A stretch of DNA of 40,502 nt from CAZUMH01 sp964621645 (GTDB lineage: Bacteria > Zhuqueibacterota > QNDG01 > JAGLOF01). The stretch covers positions 1 through 40,502 of the forward strand of contig CAZUMH010000020.1 of assembly GCA_964621645.1 (NCBI GenBank), read 5' to 3'. Made by a program: the position numbers and the translations under genes. Shown piece by piece: positions 1-7,623 of the stretch. Position 1 is the stretch's first letter, and each line of letters opens with the position of its first letter. Below the pieces are notes generated by a model. It was not told the origin of the DNA and did not search any database. It saw only the letters and a program-made list of their open reading frames with translations.

Positions 1-2185
1 AGACATCGACATCGGAAAGCCCCATGACAAATCTTAATCGTGCCGAAGCATCCGTTGCGGATGTCATGGTAAATGTACTGGTAAACGTCTGCCAGCTGGA
101 CGTCAATGAAAAAACATAATCGGTATTATAAATCGTAAAGGGCGAGCCCGACATGGCTACCTGGGCGCCAATTGTTCTGGAGCCCTCTGCCCGCCCCTTA
201 AAGGAAAGAGTGTAGCACGTCCCGTTTTCTATAGTAAAGTCGGGCTGTTGTAAATAGACATCCCGGACAGTTGTACCGCCATTGGATATCTGGGCATGAA
301 ATTCGCCGTTCTCCACCGACCCGCCGGCGCTGCCGGTTCCTGAGGTTCCACAGGTCCAATCATTCATTCCATTTGCAAAATTCCAGTTGCATGTCATGTT
401 CCCGGTCGGTTCCTGCGCCCCGTCGCCTTCTGAATCTTTAACAAGAACGACATTATCCAGGTATACATCCACATCGGATGTTCCCATATCAATTGCGAGT
501 CTGGCGGCGTGGTCGGTTGCTTCGGTCATGGTAAACGTAAAGCTGTACCGTGTTTTCGATGTTGAGAGAGTGATGCCCTCCCCGCTTCCATAAAGCGTAT
601 AGGGATCTGAATCTTTACCAACGAACGGAATGATCTGACGGGTGGCAGCTGCATAGGCATCAAAAGAGACGGTATAGCTTGCCCCGTTTTCTATCAGCAG
701 ATTTGTCTGATTCAGGCTGACATCCCAGGTATTGCTGCCGCTGGTGCTGATTGCAGCGTGGAACTCGCGGTCTTCAATGGAACCGGTCGCCTGTGCCCCT
801 CCCATGACGCGCAAATCCCAGTATTCCATGGTGCCCCAGAAGTCCCAATTCCGTATCAAATTACCCGGGACCTCTGCATTGCAATAAAGATACACATTCA
901 CCGGATTTTCATCCGGATCATTACTGGAAATATCCACTTTTGCGGTTTTGTATCCAGACGAAGTGGGTGAAAAATGAAAAGTAAGTTCAACAGAATTGCC
1001 GGGGCTGATAATTTCTGAATCAATTGAGTTTACTATACCAAACTGGTCATGATCAGCAAAAGATGCATCTATACTGACGGAATTGATCTGAAGATCTGCA
1101 TCTCCGGTGTTTGAGACGTTAATTGTCGCATTCTGCGTATTTCCCACATCTGTCCTGCCAAACCACACCCCGGTATCATCTACATCAATATCAGGTGCCG
1201 ATCCCCCCTGGCTGCCAAAATCGATGGGTGTATCGAAAATGCACATGTTGTTTGTTTCATCCTTTTCATCAACATCATCATTTGAATCCAGGACAAATCC
1301 TACATAATACGTCCCGGTATATCCCGTCAGGTCTGTTTCATAGGATATCCGGGTGATTGTACTCGGAGGAAGGGCCGCAACGCCTGTTTCGCCAATTTTA
1401 ACCGGATCCGACAGATCTGCATTCCGGGACAGATAGTAAAATATCTTAGAGGTGGATTCGGCCGCAGCATCTCCCTTGTTAAAGACTGACAAATTAAACC
1501 TGATGGATGGACTGGTATAGCTGCAGCTTTCGGAAGCATAGGAGAGATCTGCTCTTGGGAATATCGGCTGAACTTCATCGATAAAAAAACCTCCATAGGC
1601 ACCTACCAGATCTTCTTCTTGAACATTCCATTCAAACTGAATTCTTATTGCAGTTGTATTATCTTCCCAATAGCTTTCTATGTCATACCATACAGTATTG
1701 CTGGGGTCAGAAATGCCCCCTAATTCTCTTTTTACTCCATTCTGATCTATATAATAGATTTCCGGCCTAATATTTGAATTTAAATGGAACGTTTGATTAA
1801 AATTCCCAAGCCAAAGGAATTTTGCAGTAAATCCGATGGCATTATCCCATTCTGTATTGCCAAAGTAAGGTGAATACATCTTCAGGTGATAATCCTGGCT
1901 TGGATTAGCAAGCGGTTCTTCAGGTGTCGCATGAAGCTGAAAAGAGATTGAGCCGTGGCTGTTACCCACGTCATCATAGGGAAAATAGGGATAGCTGACA
2001 TAATCGTCCCAGCACCAGAAAAATTCATCAAACCTGCCGCCGCCACCCGCCCAGCCCTGTTTCGTGCCATCATCAAAATTCCATTGCGCTCTTACGGGTT
2101 GACTGAAAAACAATATCAGTACTGCAACAAACAGAGCCAACATACCTGGAAACAAATTGTTCATTTTCCGATAACTCATTCTCAT
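1..2185 (-). CDS. Secreted multidomain protein with CARDB, choice-of-anchor D and two CBM4/9-like modules (C-terminus off window)
   Basis: An uninterrupted reading frame of 728 codons runs from ATG 2185 to the left edge, so the C-terminus is missing. The ATG follows TTTTGGAGG with a 6-nt spacer. A signal peptide occupies about residues 1-33 (hydrophobic stretch, then PVRAQ), so the product is exported. Domains seen: an unassigned N-terminal region (35-205); a CARDB-like adhesion domain (about 208-320, FNLSVFNKGDAAAES); a choice-of-anchor D-like Ig domain (about 330-440, WFGRTDVGNTQNATINVSNTG); and two homologous modules starting near 445 and 597 (NLIRNWDF and NMTCNWNF, each with a TYTVSF/TLSF-type strand and ending in SDVDV), resembling CBM4/9 carbohydrate-binding modules. 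A catalytic or type IX sorting domain may lie beyond the edge. The promoter carries the 11-bp-phased repeats shared with the gene at 4531. Likely a surface or extracellular glycan-binding protein; substrate unknown. Confidence 0.85.
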   Translation of the reverse strand, partial: MRMSYRKMNNLFPGMLALFVAVLILFFSQPVRAQWNFDDGTKQGWAGGGGRFDEFFWCWDDYVSYPYFPYDDVGNSHGSISFQLHATPEEPLANPSQDYHLKMYSPYFGNTEWDNAIGFTAKFLWLGNFNQTFHLNSNIRPEIYYIDQNGVKRELGGISDPSNTVWYDIESYWEDNTTAIRIQFEWNVQEEDLVGAYGGFFIDEVQPIFPRADLSYASESCSYTSPSIRFNLSVFNKGDAAAESTSKIFYYLSRNADLSDPVKIGETGVAALPPSTITRISYETDLTGYTGTYYVGFVLDSNDDVDEKDETNNMCIFDTPIDFGSQGGSAPDIDVDDTGVWFGRTDVGNTQNATINVSNTGDADLQINSVSIDASFADHDQFGIVNSIDSEIISPGNSVELTFHFSPTSSGYKTAKVDISSNDPDENPVNVYLYCNAEVPGNLIRNWDFWGTMEYWDLRVMGGAQATGSIEDREFHAAISTSGSNTWDVSLNQTNLLIENGASYTVSFDAYAAATRQIIPFVGKDSDPYTLYGSGEGITLSTSKTRYSFTFTMTEATDHAARLAIDMGTSDVDVYLDNVVLVKDSEGDGAQEPTGNMTCNWNFANGMNDWTCGTSGTGSAGGSVENGEFHAQISNGGTTVRDVYLQQPDFTIENGTCYTLSFKGRAEGSRTIGAQVAMSGSPFTIYNTDYVFSLTSSWQTFTSTFTMTSATDASARLRFVMGLSDVDV

Positions 2186-2246
2186 GGTTGGCCTCCAAAA
2201 ATTTATGATGAATTGTAAGTAGAAATATCAAAATTCTCCATTAACA

Positions 2247-2318
2247 TACATACAATTGAAAACAGGGATGTCACCACAAAGCCTGTTTATTGTAAAAAAA
2301 ATGTCATTTTTTGGTCAT
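2247..2318 (-). promoter_or_regulatory. Phased direct-repeat operator and promoter of the left-edge secreted protein gene
   Basis: On the minus strand the half-sites ATGACC (2318-2313), ATGACA (2307-2302) and TTTACA (2296-2291) are spaced exactly 11 bp apart. A fourth, GTGACA (2274-2269), lies 22 bp further on, still in phase. Sixteen bases later comes TATGTA (2252-2247), a plausible -10. TTTACA sits 106 bp before the start codon. The same elements at the same spacings occur upstream of 4531. The architecture fits tandem binding by an OmpR/PhoB-family regulator. Confidence 0.65.
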
Positions 2319-2383
2319 AGAAAAGGATCTGCTTCACTAGTATATTGCCAGGTCAGGACGGCTATCAGATAAAACATGTATAG

Positions 2384-2416
2384 AAAAAAGGGGCAGCCGT
2401 TTCCGGCTGCCCCTTT
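2384..2416 (-). terminator. Rho-independent terminator of the TPR/propeller gene
   Basis: A 10-bp perfect GC-rich stem (GGGGCAGCCG with CGGCTGCCCC) closed by a four-base GAAA loop is followed on the minus strand by six T. It lies 28 bp past the stop of the propeller gene and upstream of the operator for the left-edge gene, so the two are separate transcription units. Confidence 0.9.
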
Positions 2417-2443
2417 GACACTTTTTCTTAATATACTTGCTTT

Positions 2444-4531
2444 TCAGTTCTCGGGAATCACATTCCTCATCAGATAGGTCCCGAACACCATACTGCGAGT
2501 GCTCAAGATTAACATATCTCCCTTCGGCGACCAGTCGACGGACTGCATCCGGGTTCCTTGCGGAAAATAGGACCGCAGATTATACTGATGCAGCGCATCT
2601 CCATCGGCGGAGAACACCATCTCCCCGTCCGCCATGGTTTTACCTGTAAAGATCATCTTGCTGCCGTCGGGGGAAAATGTGCGAAAATTATAGTCTGTCA
2701 TAATCCTCTCTAATGCGCCTGTCTTAAGATCGATGATGAACGCTTTCATACCGACGGTGTCACATCGGGCATCAAATATCAGCTTGGTTCTGTCACGGCT
2801 TATTTTTACATCCATTACTACATAAAACGGCACACCATTGTCGGGATGATACAACAGCCGAGATTCTCCGGTCTCGGTATTCAGTGAATACACACCAGCC
2901 TGATCGGCACCGTTCTGTCCAAAATATACGGTGTGGTCATCTCCCCCCCAAACAGTCCTGGACCAACCCTTGAAGGGCAGTGTCCAGCTCTGCCATTTTC
3001 CGGTTGCGACATCGAGCCGATACACTCGCGGTTCATTGTCCGGAGTCGATACACAGAAACTGATGCCTTTATCTCCGGGTGTCCAGTTCAGATCCCACAA
3101 TGCCAGCTCCCAAAATCCCTCTGCCTCGATGGGATAATATTCTGGGCCGCCGCCGTCTACAGGCATAATAACAACTTTCGGAGTGCCTTCGTAGGAGATG
3201 AATGCGATCTTATTTCCATCAGAAGACCAGTGCGGCTGAATATTGGAACCGGTCGGTATGAACTGCACTGGAACAGGCGTGCCGACGGGCATACCGGTTT
3301 CAGCATCAAGGGGAACAGTATACATATCATGCATATCGATAAAAGTACTGTAAGTGAGCCCCTGGTTGGTCCAGTTTCTAATGTCGGTATTTTGCATGCC
3401 TTCCTTGATGAGGAAGGGTTGTTTGACCGGTTTCCCATCTTCTATCAGCATCGCATAGAGGAACGATTCCTGCTTGGTTTCCCTGACGAAGCTGATATAT
3501 TTACCGCAGGGAGACCACACCGGATCGTGCTCGACATCGGGATGCCCGCTGATAAGGACAGGCTTTCCACCATCACACTCCATGATGAACAGATCCAGAT
3601 TGTCCGGCGGACCGTCAGAAAAGACAATGTATTTGCCGTCCGGGGATAAGGAGGCGCCTCCTTTTATCTTCAATCCCTCCTGTCTGCTTCCTTTCCACTG
3701 AGTTTTATATAGAGGATTGTATGATCCGTCCATCACAGAGACAAGCCCGAACGTATAGTATCCCGTGCTGTCCTGAACGAAGGCCAATATCTTTTCCCCG
3801 TCCCGGGACCACTCAGCAGGAATGATTATGCCCATGGCACTGCTGTTTGCAGTCAGTGTGCGGGTTTTCCCATTAAGGCTGGTGACTTGTAATGTATAAT
3901 CCGATGCCGGACCCCATTCCTGAAACAGATAGGCCACCTCCCTGCTGTCAGGCGACCAGATCGGATAATATGTCCATCCTTGGCCTTCCGTTGACCAGTC
4001 ATAGTGGGTGACCAGCTCTATTTTCTTTGTATTCAAATCAAATGTTGCCACATTCTGACCGATGGAGTAACTGATGCCGGCAAGTTTTGTCCCGTCAGGA
4101 GACAGGATACTGTTGTCAAGCATAGTCCCTCTTCTCAGATCGGCATCCTTGTCATAGAGTGAAATCACCGAGGCTTCCGCAGATTTGTCGTTGTACAGCT
4201 CTGCCAGCCGCAGCTGTGCCTGCGATACCTGTTCTGATTGATCCTTGAAATTCTTCACTACCGCTTCATACGCTTTGATGGCTTCCTTTTGTCCCAGTTT
4301 TTCATAACAGAGACCGATTCTCAGCTGCGCCTTGGCGGCAGTGGTTCGGTCAGCACTCTTATCGTCGAGCACTTTTTCGTATATAGTGATCGCCGCCTTG
4401 AGATCACCTTCTGCCTTTTCCTTCAGCAATCCCTTTTCAAAGAGATCACCCGCTGTCTGAGCCAGCAGCGGGACCGCTGCTGCGATCAGCAGGATCAGAC
4501 AAATGCCGTTAAACAATGACCGGTTCTTCAT
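2444..4531 (-). CDS. Secreted TPR plus TolB/PD40-type beta-propeller protein
   Basis: Product of 695 residues. The start at 4531 is chosen because ATG follows GGAGG by 7 nt and opens directly onto a signal peptide (MKNRSLFNG, hydrophobic core, LLAQ around residue 25); the frame is open upstream but lacks a site. Residues about 25-114 form TPR-like helices (LFEKGLLKEKAEGDLKAA, AQLRIGLCYEKLGQ, AQLRLAELY). From about 139 to the end there are at least seven WD40-like PD40 strands of the SPDG type: SILSPDGTKL, WSPDSREVAYL, SLSPDGKYIVF, WSPCGKYISF, WSSDGNKIAF, FSPDGSKMIF, WSPKGDMLIL. Such propellers resemble TolB and usually bind proteins or ligands in the periplasm or outside; no catalytic motif is seen. 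It lies just downstream of the two-component system and its operator overlaps the regulator's stop codon, so it is a likely direct target. Confidence 0.85.
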   Translation of the reverse strand: MKNRSLFNGICLILLIAAAVPLLAQTAGDLFEKGLLKEKAEGDLKAAITIYEKVLDDKSADRTTAAKAQLRIGLCYEKLGQKEAIKAYEAVVKNFKDQSEQVSQAQLRLAELYNDKSAEASVISLYDKDADLRRGTMLDNSILSPDGTKLAGISYSIGQNVATFDLNTKKIELVTHYDWSTEGQGWTYYPIWSPDSREVAYLFQEWGPASDYTLQVTSLNGKTRTLTANSSAMGIIIPAEWSRDGEKILAFVQDSTGYYTFGLVSVMDGSYNPLYKTQWKGSRQEGLKIKGGASLSPDGKYIVFSDGPPDNLDLFIMECDGGKPVLISGHPDVEHDPVWSPCGKYISFVRETKQESFLYAMLIEDGKPVKQPFLIKEGMQNTDIRNWTNQGLTYSTFIDMHDMYTVPLDAETGMPVGTPVPVQFIPTGSNIQPHWSSDGNKIAFISYEGTPKVVIMPVDGGGPEYYPIEAEGFWELALWDLNWTPGDKGISFCVSTPDNEPRVYRLDVATGKWQSWTLPFKGWSRTVWGGDDHTVYFGQNGADQAGVYSLNTETGESRLLYHPDNGVPFYVVMDVKISRDRTKLIFDARCDTVGMKAFIIDLKTGALERIMTDYNFRTFSPDGSKMIFTGKTMADGEMVFSADGDALHQYNLRSYFPQGTRMQSVDWSPKGDMLILSTRSMVFGTYLMRNVIPEN

Positions 4532-4555
4532 AATACATCCTCCAATAATGTAAGA

Positions 4556-4627
4556 TTGTGATATGACTATTATCTCTTGATCCACTCTAAAATACATATA
4601 CAGCGGCACCGTGATGTCATATCACAA
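4556..4627. repeat. 12-bp perfect inverted repeat flanking the propeller-gene promoter
   Basis: TTGTGATATGAC at 4556-4567 and its exact reverse complement GTCATATCACAA at 4616-4627 are separated by 48 bp that contain the predicted -10. One arm overlaps the ATGACA half-site at 4615-4620. If transcription starts near 4586 the arms cannot pair within one RNA, so this is more likely a DNA-level (looping or paired operator) element than a hairpin. Confidence 0.5.
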
Positions 4628-4664
4628 CCTTAGGAGTGTAAAAATTCTGTCAAATCTCTGTCAT
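4593..4664 (-). promoter_or_regulatory. Phased direct-repeat operator and promoter of the TPR/propeller gene
   Basis: On the minus strand ATGACA (4664-4659), TTGACA (4653-4648) and TTTACA (4642-4637) repeat with an exact 11-bp period. A fourth half-site ATGACA (4620-4615) lies 22 bp on, followed after 16 bp by TATGTA (4598-4593). On the plus strand 4647-4664 matches 16 of 18 positions of the E. coli Pho box as I remember it (CTGTCATAWAWCTGTCAY). The first half-site overlaps the regulator stop codon at 4661-4663. TTTACA is 106 bp from the ATG, exactly as upstream of 2185. Confidence 0.7.
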
Positions 4665-5356
4665 GGAGAAGGAATGAATTTATAGCCCGCTCCCCGGATA
4701 CTGAGGATATGCCGGGGCTGAGCGGAGTCTTCTTCAAGTTTTTTTCTTAAATCCAGAACATAATTATCCACTGTCCGGGTGGTGGGATAGACCTCATACC
4801 CCCAGACCTCATCCAGCAGAACATGACGATGAACCACTTCACCGGCATGTTGAATAAATACTTTCATGATGGCGTATTCCCGGGCGGACAGCTTGACTTC
4901 TTCCCCATCCACAAACGTCTCGAGCTTCTTGAAATCCATCACCGTCTTGCCGAAGGTGTATTGTTCGATCTCAGCTGATGGCTCCTGCACCCTCCGCAGA
5001 ACCGCTCTGATACGCGCCAGGAGTTCCGGAATGGAGAACGGTTTGGTAATGTAATCATCGGCTCCCAGATCCAGGCCGGCTACCTTATCAACCTCTTTGC
5101 CCCGGGCCGTCAACATGATTATTGGAATATCGGGCTTCTGTTCTTTGATCTTCCGGCAGATATCATAGCCGCTCAATCCGGGGAGCATAATATCCAGTAG
5201 CAGCAGGTCTGGTGATTTCTCCAGAGCCAGCCGCAGTCCTTCATGTCCATCCGAAGCTGTTTCGACAATATAGCCTTCAAAGGACAAGTTGTCTTTCAAC
5301 CCGCGCAGGATACTGGCATCATCCTCAACGACCAGAATGGATTTTTGCTTTTTAAT
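4661..5356 (-). CDS. OmpR/PhoB-family response regulator
   Basis: DNA-binding response regulator of about 231 residues, cytoplasmic partner of the kinase encoded just upstream. The receiver domain (about 5-120) shows the acidic pair EDD (11-13), phosphoacceptor Asp55 (LLLLDIMLPG), the switch Thr in MLTARG and the conserved Lys in DDYITKPF. The C-terminal winged helix (about 135-228) has EYAIMKVFIQHAGEVVHR, the recognition helix TTRTVDNYVLDLRKKLE, and the wing RGAGYKF. No in-frame ATG exists before the receiver domain. A GGAGG lies five bases before ATT at 5356, which overlaps the kinase stop (ATTAA), so I favour a rare ATT start; the alternative is TTG at 5383, which has no visible site. Direct repeats with an 11-bp period near this operon are the expected operator form for this family. 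Confidence 0.93.
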   Translation of the reverse strand: MKKQKSILVVEDDASILRGLKDNLSFEGYIVETASDGHEGLRLALEKSPDLLLLDIMLPGLSGYDICRKIKEQKPDIPIIMLTARGKEVDKVAGLDLGADDYITKPFSIPELLARIRAVLRRVQEPSAEIEQYTFGKTVMDFKKLETFVDGEEVKLSAREYAIMKVFIQHAGEVVHRHVLLDEVWGYEVYPTTRTVDNYVLDLRKKLEEDSAQPRHILSIRGAGYKFIPSP

Positions 5357-7382
5357 GACTACCTCCGCGATTTGAATAATCAAGTGGCAGTACGATAATA
5401 AACGTACTCCCCTGATCGACCTTACTTTTCAGTTCAATATGTCCATGATGGGCTTCAACAATATGTTTCACCACCGTCAACCCCAGTCCAGACCCTTCTT
5501 TCTTTTTCTCATGGTCAACATGAGCCCTGTAGTATTGATTAAAAATATACGGCTGTTTTGATTCCGGAATACCCAGGCCTTTATCGGTAACAGAAATGTG
5601 AACCGAATCACCGGCCCTCATCAGCTGGACCGAGATATCCTTCTCATTCCCGGAATATTTCATGCTGTTGCTGATCAGATTCAGAACAGCCTGTTCCAGG
5701 GCATCTCCGTCACCAAGGATGGAAATGCCTTTCTGTATATTGGTATGGATGCTGAATCCATGCTCCTTCAGCCAGTATGTCATGGCATTCAATGCCCGTT
5801 CCACGATAAGGGAGAGATTGATTTTTTCCATACCATACTGCTTCTCCCCCTGTTCGATCTTGGAAAAATCCAGAACCGTGTTGATGAGCCTGGTCAGCCG
5901 CTCCGATTCATTGACGATGACAGACAAATATTCCTGCTGCTCTGCTTTCTTTTTAATCCGGCCCATACGCATGGTCTCGGCAAACATGCGGATGGAAGTC
6001 AACGGCGTCTTGAGCTCATGAGTGACATTGGATACAAAATCCGATCTCAGCCGGGCCAGTTTCTTCTCCCGGGATATATCCCGCATAACCAAGACAACGC
6101 CGAGAATCATTCCCATCACGAGAAACGCAATGGCAATGGCATATATCCACTTCTGCAGGATCATAAATCGGTTCAATGCATTCGGATTTTTGGGTCTAAG
6201 GTGAATTCGCCAGGAAGAAATCAAAGGACTCAATTCCCGGATCACCGACAGATAACTGCTTCTGGAAGATTGCAGGCTGTGAATGGATTTTATTTCCATT
6301 TCCAAATCTAACGATTTCACTTGATCCTGGAACTCTTGTATGAGAACAGTTTTTAAAAATTCCAGATTAAATGCAAATCCTGGAATATATAATTTCGCCT
6401 TCCTGTTCAATACCAAAAGATAGGGCCGTTCCTGGTCAGCTCCTGACACTGTATCATAGGAGCCGATGGATGAAGAGGCTGGCGTTTCCTTCTTCTTTAT
6501 CAGTTCCTTGACGGCATCCCGGTGCTGTAATACAAATTGCAGGGATTCTCTTATCTGCTCAACAATTCGGTTAAGCTTGACCTTTTCCCGATTCGCCGAA
6601 TCAAGATCGGCACTCCATCGGGCCACATCCCCAAGTAAAGCCACTGTCTGGGATGTGAGGGGAACTTTACCGACAAAGAATTCTTCAAGGGAATTCACTA
6701 CATCTCCGGCTGCAGCCTCGGGAGTTCTGTCTCCAGACAACCGCATAAACTGATGGATAGCATAATGGGCAAAGGGAATTCCTGTTTCATCGATAATTGC
6801 TCCGTAATTGCTGGCCAGTATTCGGTACTGCTGATAGGCCTGACGTATCAATCCCCTTTTGGTCAGCACCCGGGCCAGGCCGTTAACGGCAGAGGCCCGC
6901 TGAAAATCACTCTCGGAAGATGCCGCGGCATTTCTGTAGAAGTCAGCCGCTCCGCTTAAATCCGATTCGATGAACTCTGCGGATTCAGCCGCTGAAAACA
7001 ATCGCCGAAATTCAGAATTGACCGGTTCTCTGTTCAGGGAGCCGCTTTGATCTAAAAAATCGGGCCAGAGAAAATCCCCTTTCCCGTTTACTAAAAAGGA
7101 TTGATCAACATAGTCAAGAGAATCCAATGATATTATTCTCTGATAAGATTTGGAAACGGCGGAATGATCCTGTTGAAAAAAGGAAACTGAATAGGCGTTG
7201 ATAAGTTCCTGAAAACGGCGGGAAATAGTATCTGCAAGCCGGCTCTCTTCCTCCAACAGCCTTTTTTCGCTTACATCCTGCATGGAAGCGATGTTCTGTA
7301 TGCTGAACCAGGTCAGGATCAGTCCCGGGATCAGGATGGCAGCAATGAAGAGAATGGATAATTTCGAAATCTGTTTTTTCAT
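5352..7382 (-). CDS. Membrane sensor histidine kinase with large extracytoplasmic, TPR-like sensor region
   Basis: About 676 residues from ATG 7382, preceded closely by TTGGAG; TTG at 7391 is an alternative. TM1 is about residues 7-27 and TM2 about 409-433, enclosing roughly 380 extracytoplasmic residues. Part of that region looks helical and TPR-like (SGAADFYRNAAASSESDF, GLARVLTKRGLIRQAYQQYR). The HisKA domain has the phospho-acceptor His at about 455 in FVSNVTHELKTPLTSIRMF. The HATPase domain shows the N box NLISNSMKYSGNE, G1 DKGLGIPES and G2 GSGLGLTVVKHIVE. No PAS or clear HAMP domain is visible between TM2 and HisKA. Its stop overlaps the regulator start, so the pair is translationally coupled. 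Domain layout is PhoR-like only in the catalytic half; the signal is unknown. Confidence 0.92.
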   Translation of the reverse strand: MKKQISKLSILFIAAILIPGLILTWFSIQNIASMQDVSEKRLLEEESRLADTISRRFQELINAYSVSFFQQDHSAVSKSYQRIISLDSLDYVDQSFLVNGKGDFLWPDFLDQSGSLNREPVNSEFRRLFSAAESAEFIESDLSGAADFYRNAAASSESDFQRASAVNGLARVLTKRGLIRQAYQQYRILASNYGAIIDETGIPFAHYAIHQFMRLSGDRTPEAAAGDVVNSLEEFFVGKVPLTSQTVALLGDVARWSADLDSANREKVKLNRIVEQIRESLQFVLQHRDAVKELIKKKETPASSSIGSYDTVSGADQERPYLLVLNRKAKLYIPGFAFNLEFLKTVLIQEFQDQVKSLDLEMEIKSIHSLQSSRSSYLSVIRELSPLISSWRIHLRPKNPNALNRFMILQKWIYAIAIAFLVMGMILGVVLVMRDISREKKLARLRSDFVSNVTHELKTPLTSIRMFAETMRMGRIKKKAEQQEYLSVIVNESERLTRLINTVLDFSKIEQGEKQYGMEKINLSLIVERALNAMTYWLKEHGFSIHTNIQKGISILGDGDALEQAVLNLISNSMKYSGNEKDISVQLMRAGDSVHISVTDKGLGIPESKQPYIFNQYYRAHVDHEKKKEGSGLGLTVVKHIVEAHHGHIELKSKVDQGSTFIIVLPLDYSNRGGSH

Positions 7383-7431
7383 TATCTCCAAATTGATAAT
7401 ATGAATGGTTCTTTAAAAAAAGGATTGAAAA

Positions 7432-7474
7432 AATATAAAAAAATCCACCCTGGTCACTGTCATAGAAATGTCAT
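7432..7474 (-). promoter_or_regulatory. Pho-box-like operator upstream of the histidine kinase
   Basis: On the minus strand two ATGACA half-sites (7474-7469 and 7463-7458) lie 11 bp apart. TATATT (7437-7432) follows the second after 20 bp and could be a -10, with no good -35, as expected for an activator-dependent promoter. Read on the plus strand, 7457-7474 matches 16 of 18 positions of the E. coli Pho-box consensus from memory. The position, 76 bp upstream of the kinase ATG, suggests autoregulation of the two-component operon. Confidence 0.6.
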
Positions 7475-7623
7475 AACAGAAAAATCCCTGTTCGTCAAAG
7501 ATCGCTTGCATGATTCTATTAGCCGTTAATAAGATCCCGTCTATCTGTCTTTGGATGGAATCAATACATTATCGCTTCCTGATCAGGTAGAGTGAAAAAT
7601 GGTAGACATCCCATTCTCACCGC

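Noticed and set aside
2933..3649. 238-codon open frame on the plus strand
   Set aside because: Antisense to the propeller gene, which has clear signal peptide, TPR and PD40 repeats; the antisense translation shows no domain or ribosome binding site.
4556..4627. Intrinsic terminator for the kinase/regulator operon
   Set aside because: The 48-bp loop and lack of a T tract do not fit; no terminator is seen, so read-through into the propeller gene is possible.
5598..6311. 237-codon open frame on the plus strand
   Set aside because: Antisense shadow of the histidine kinase catalytic and membrane region.
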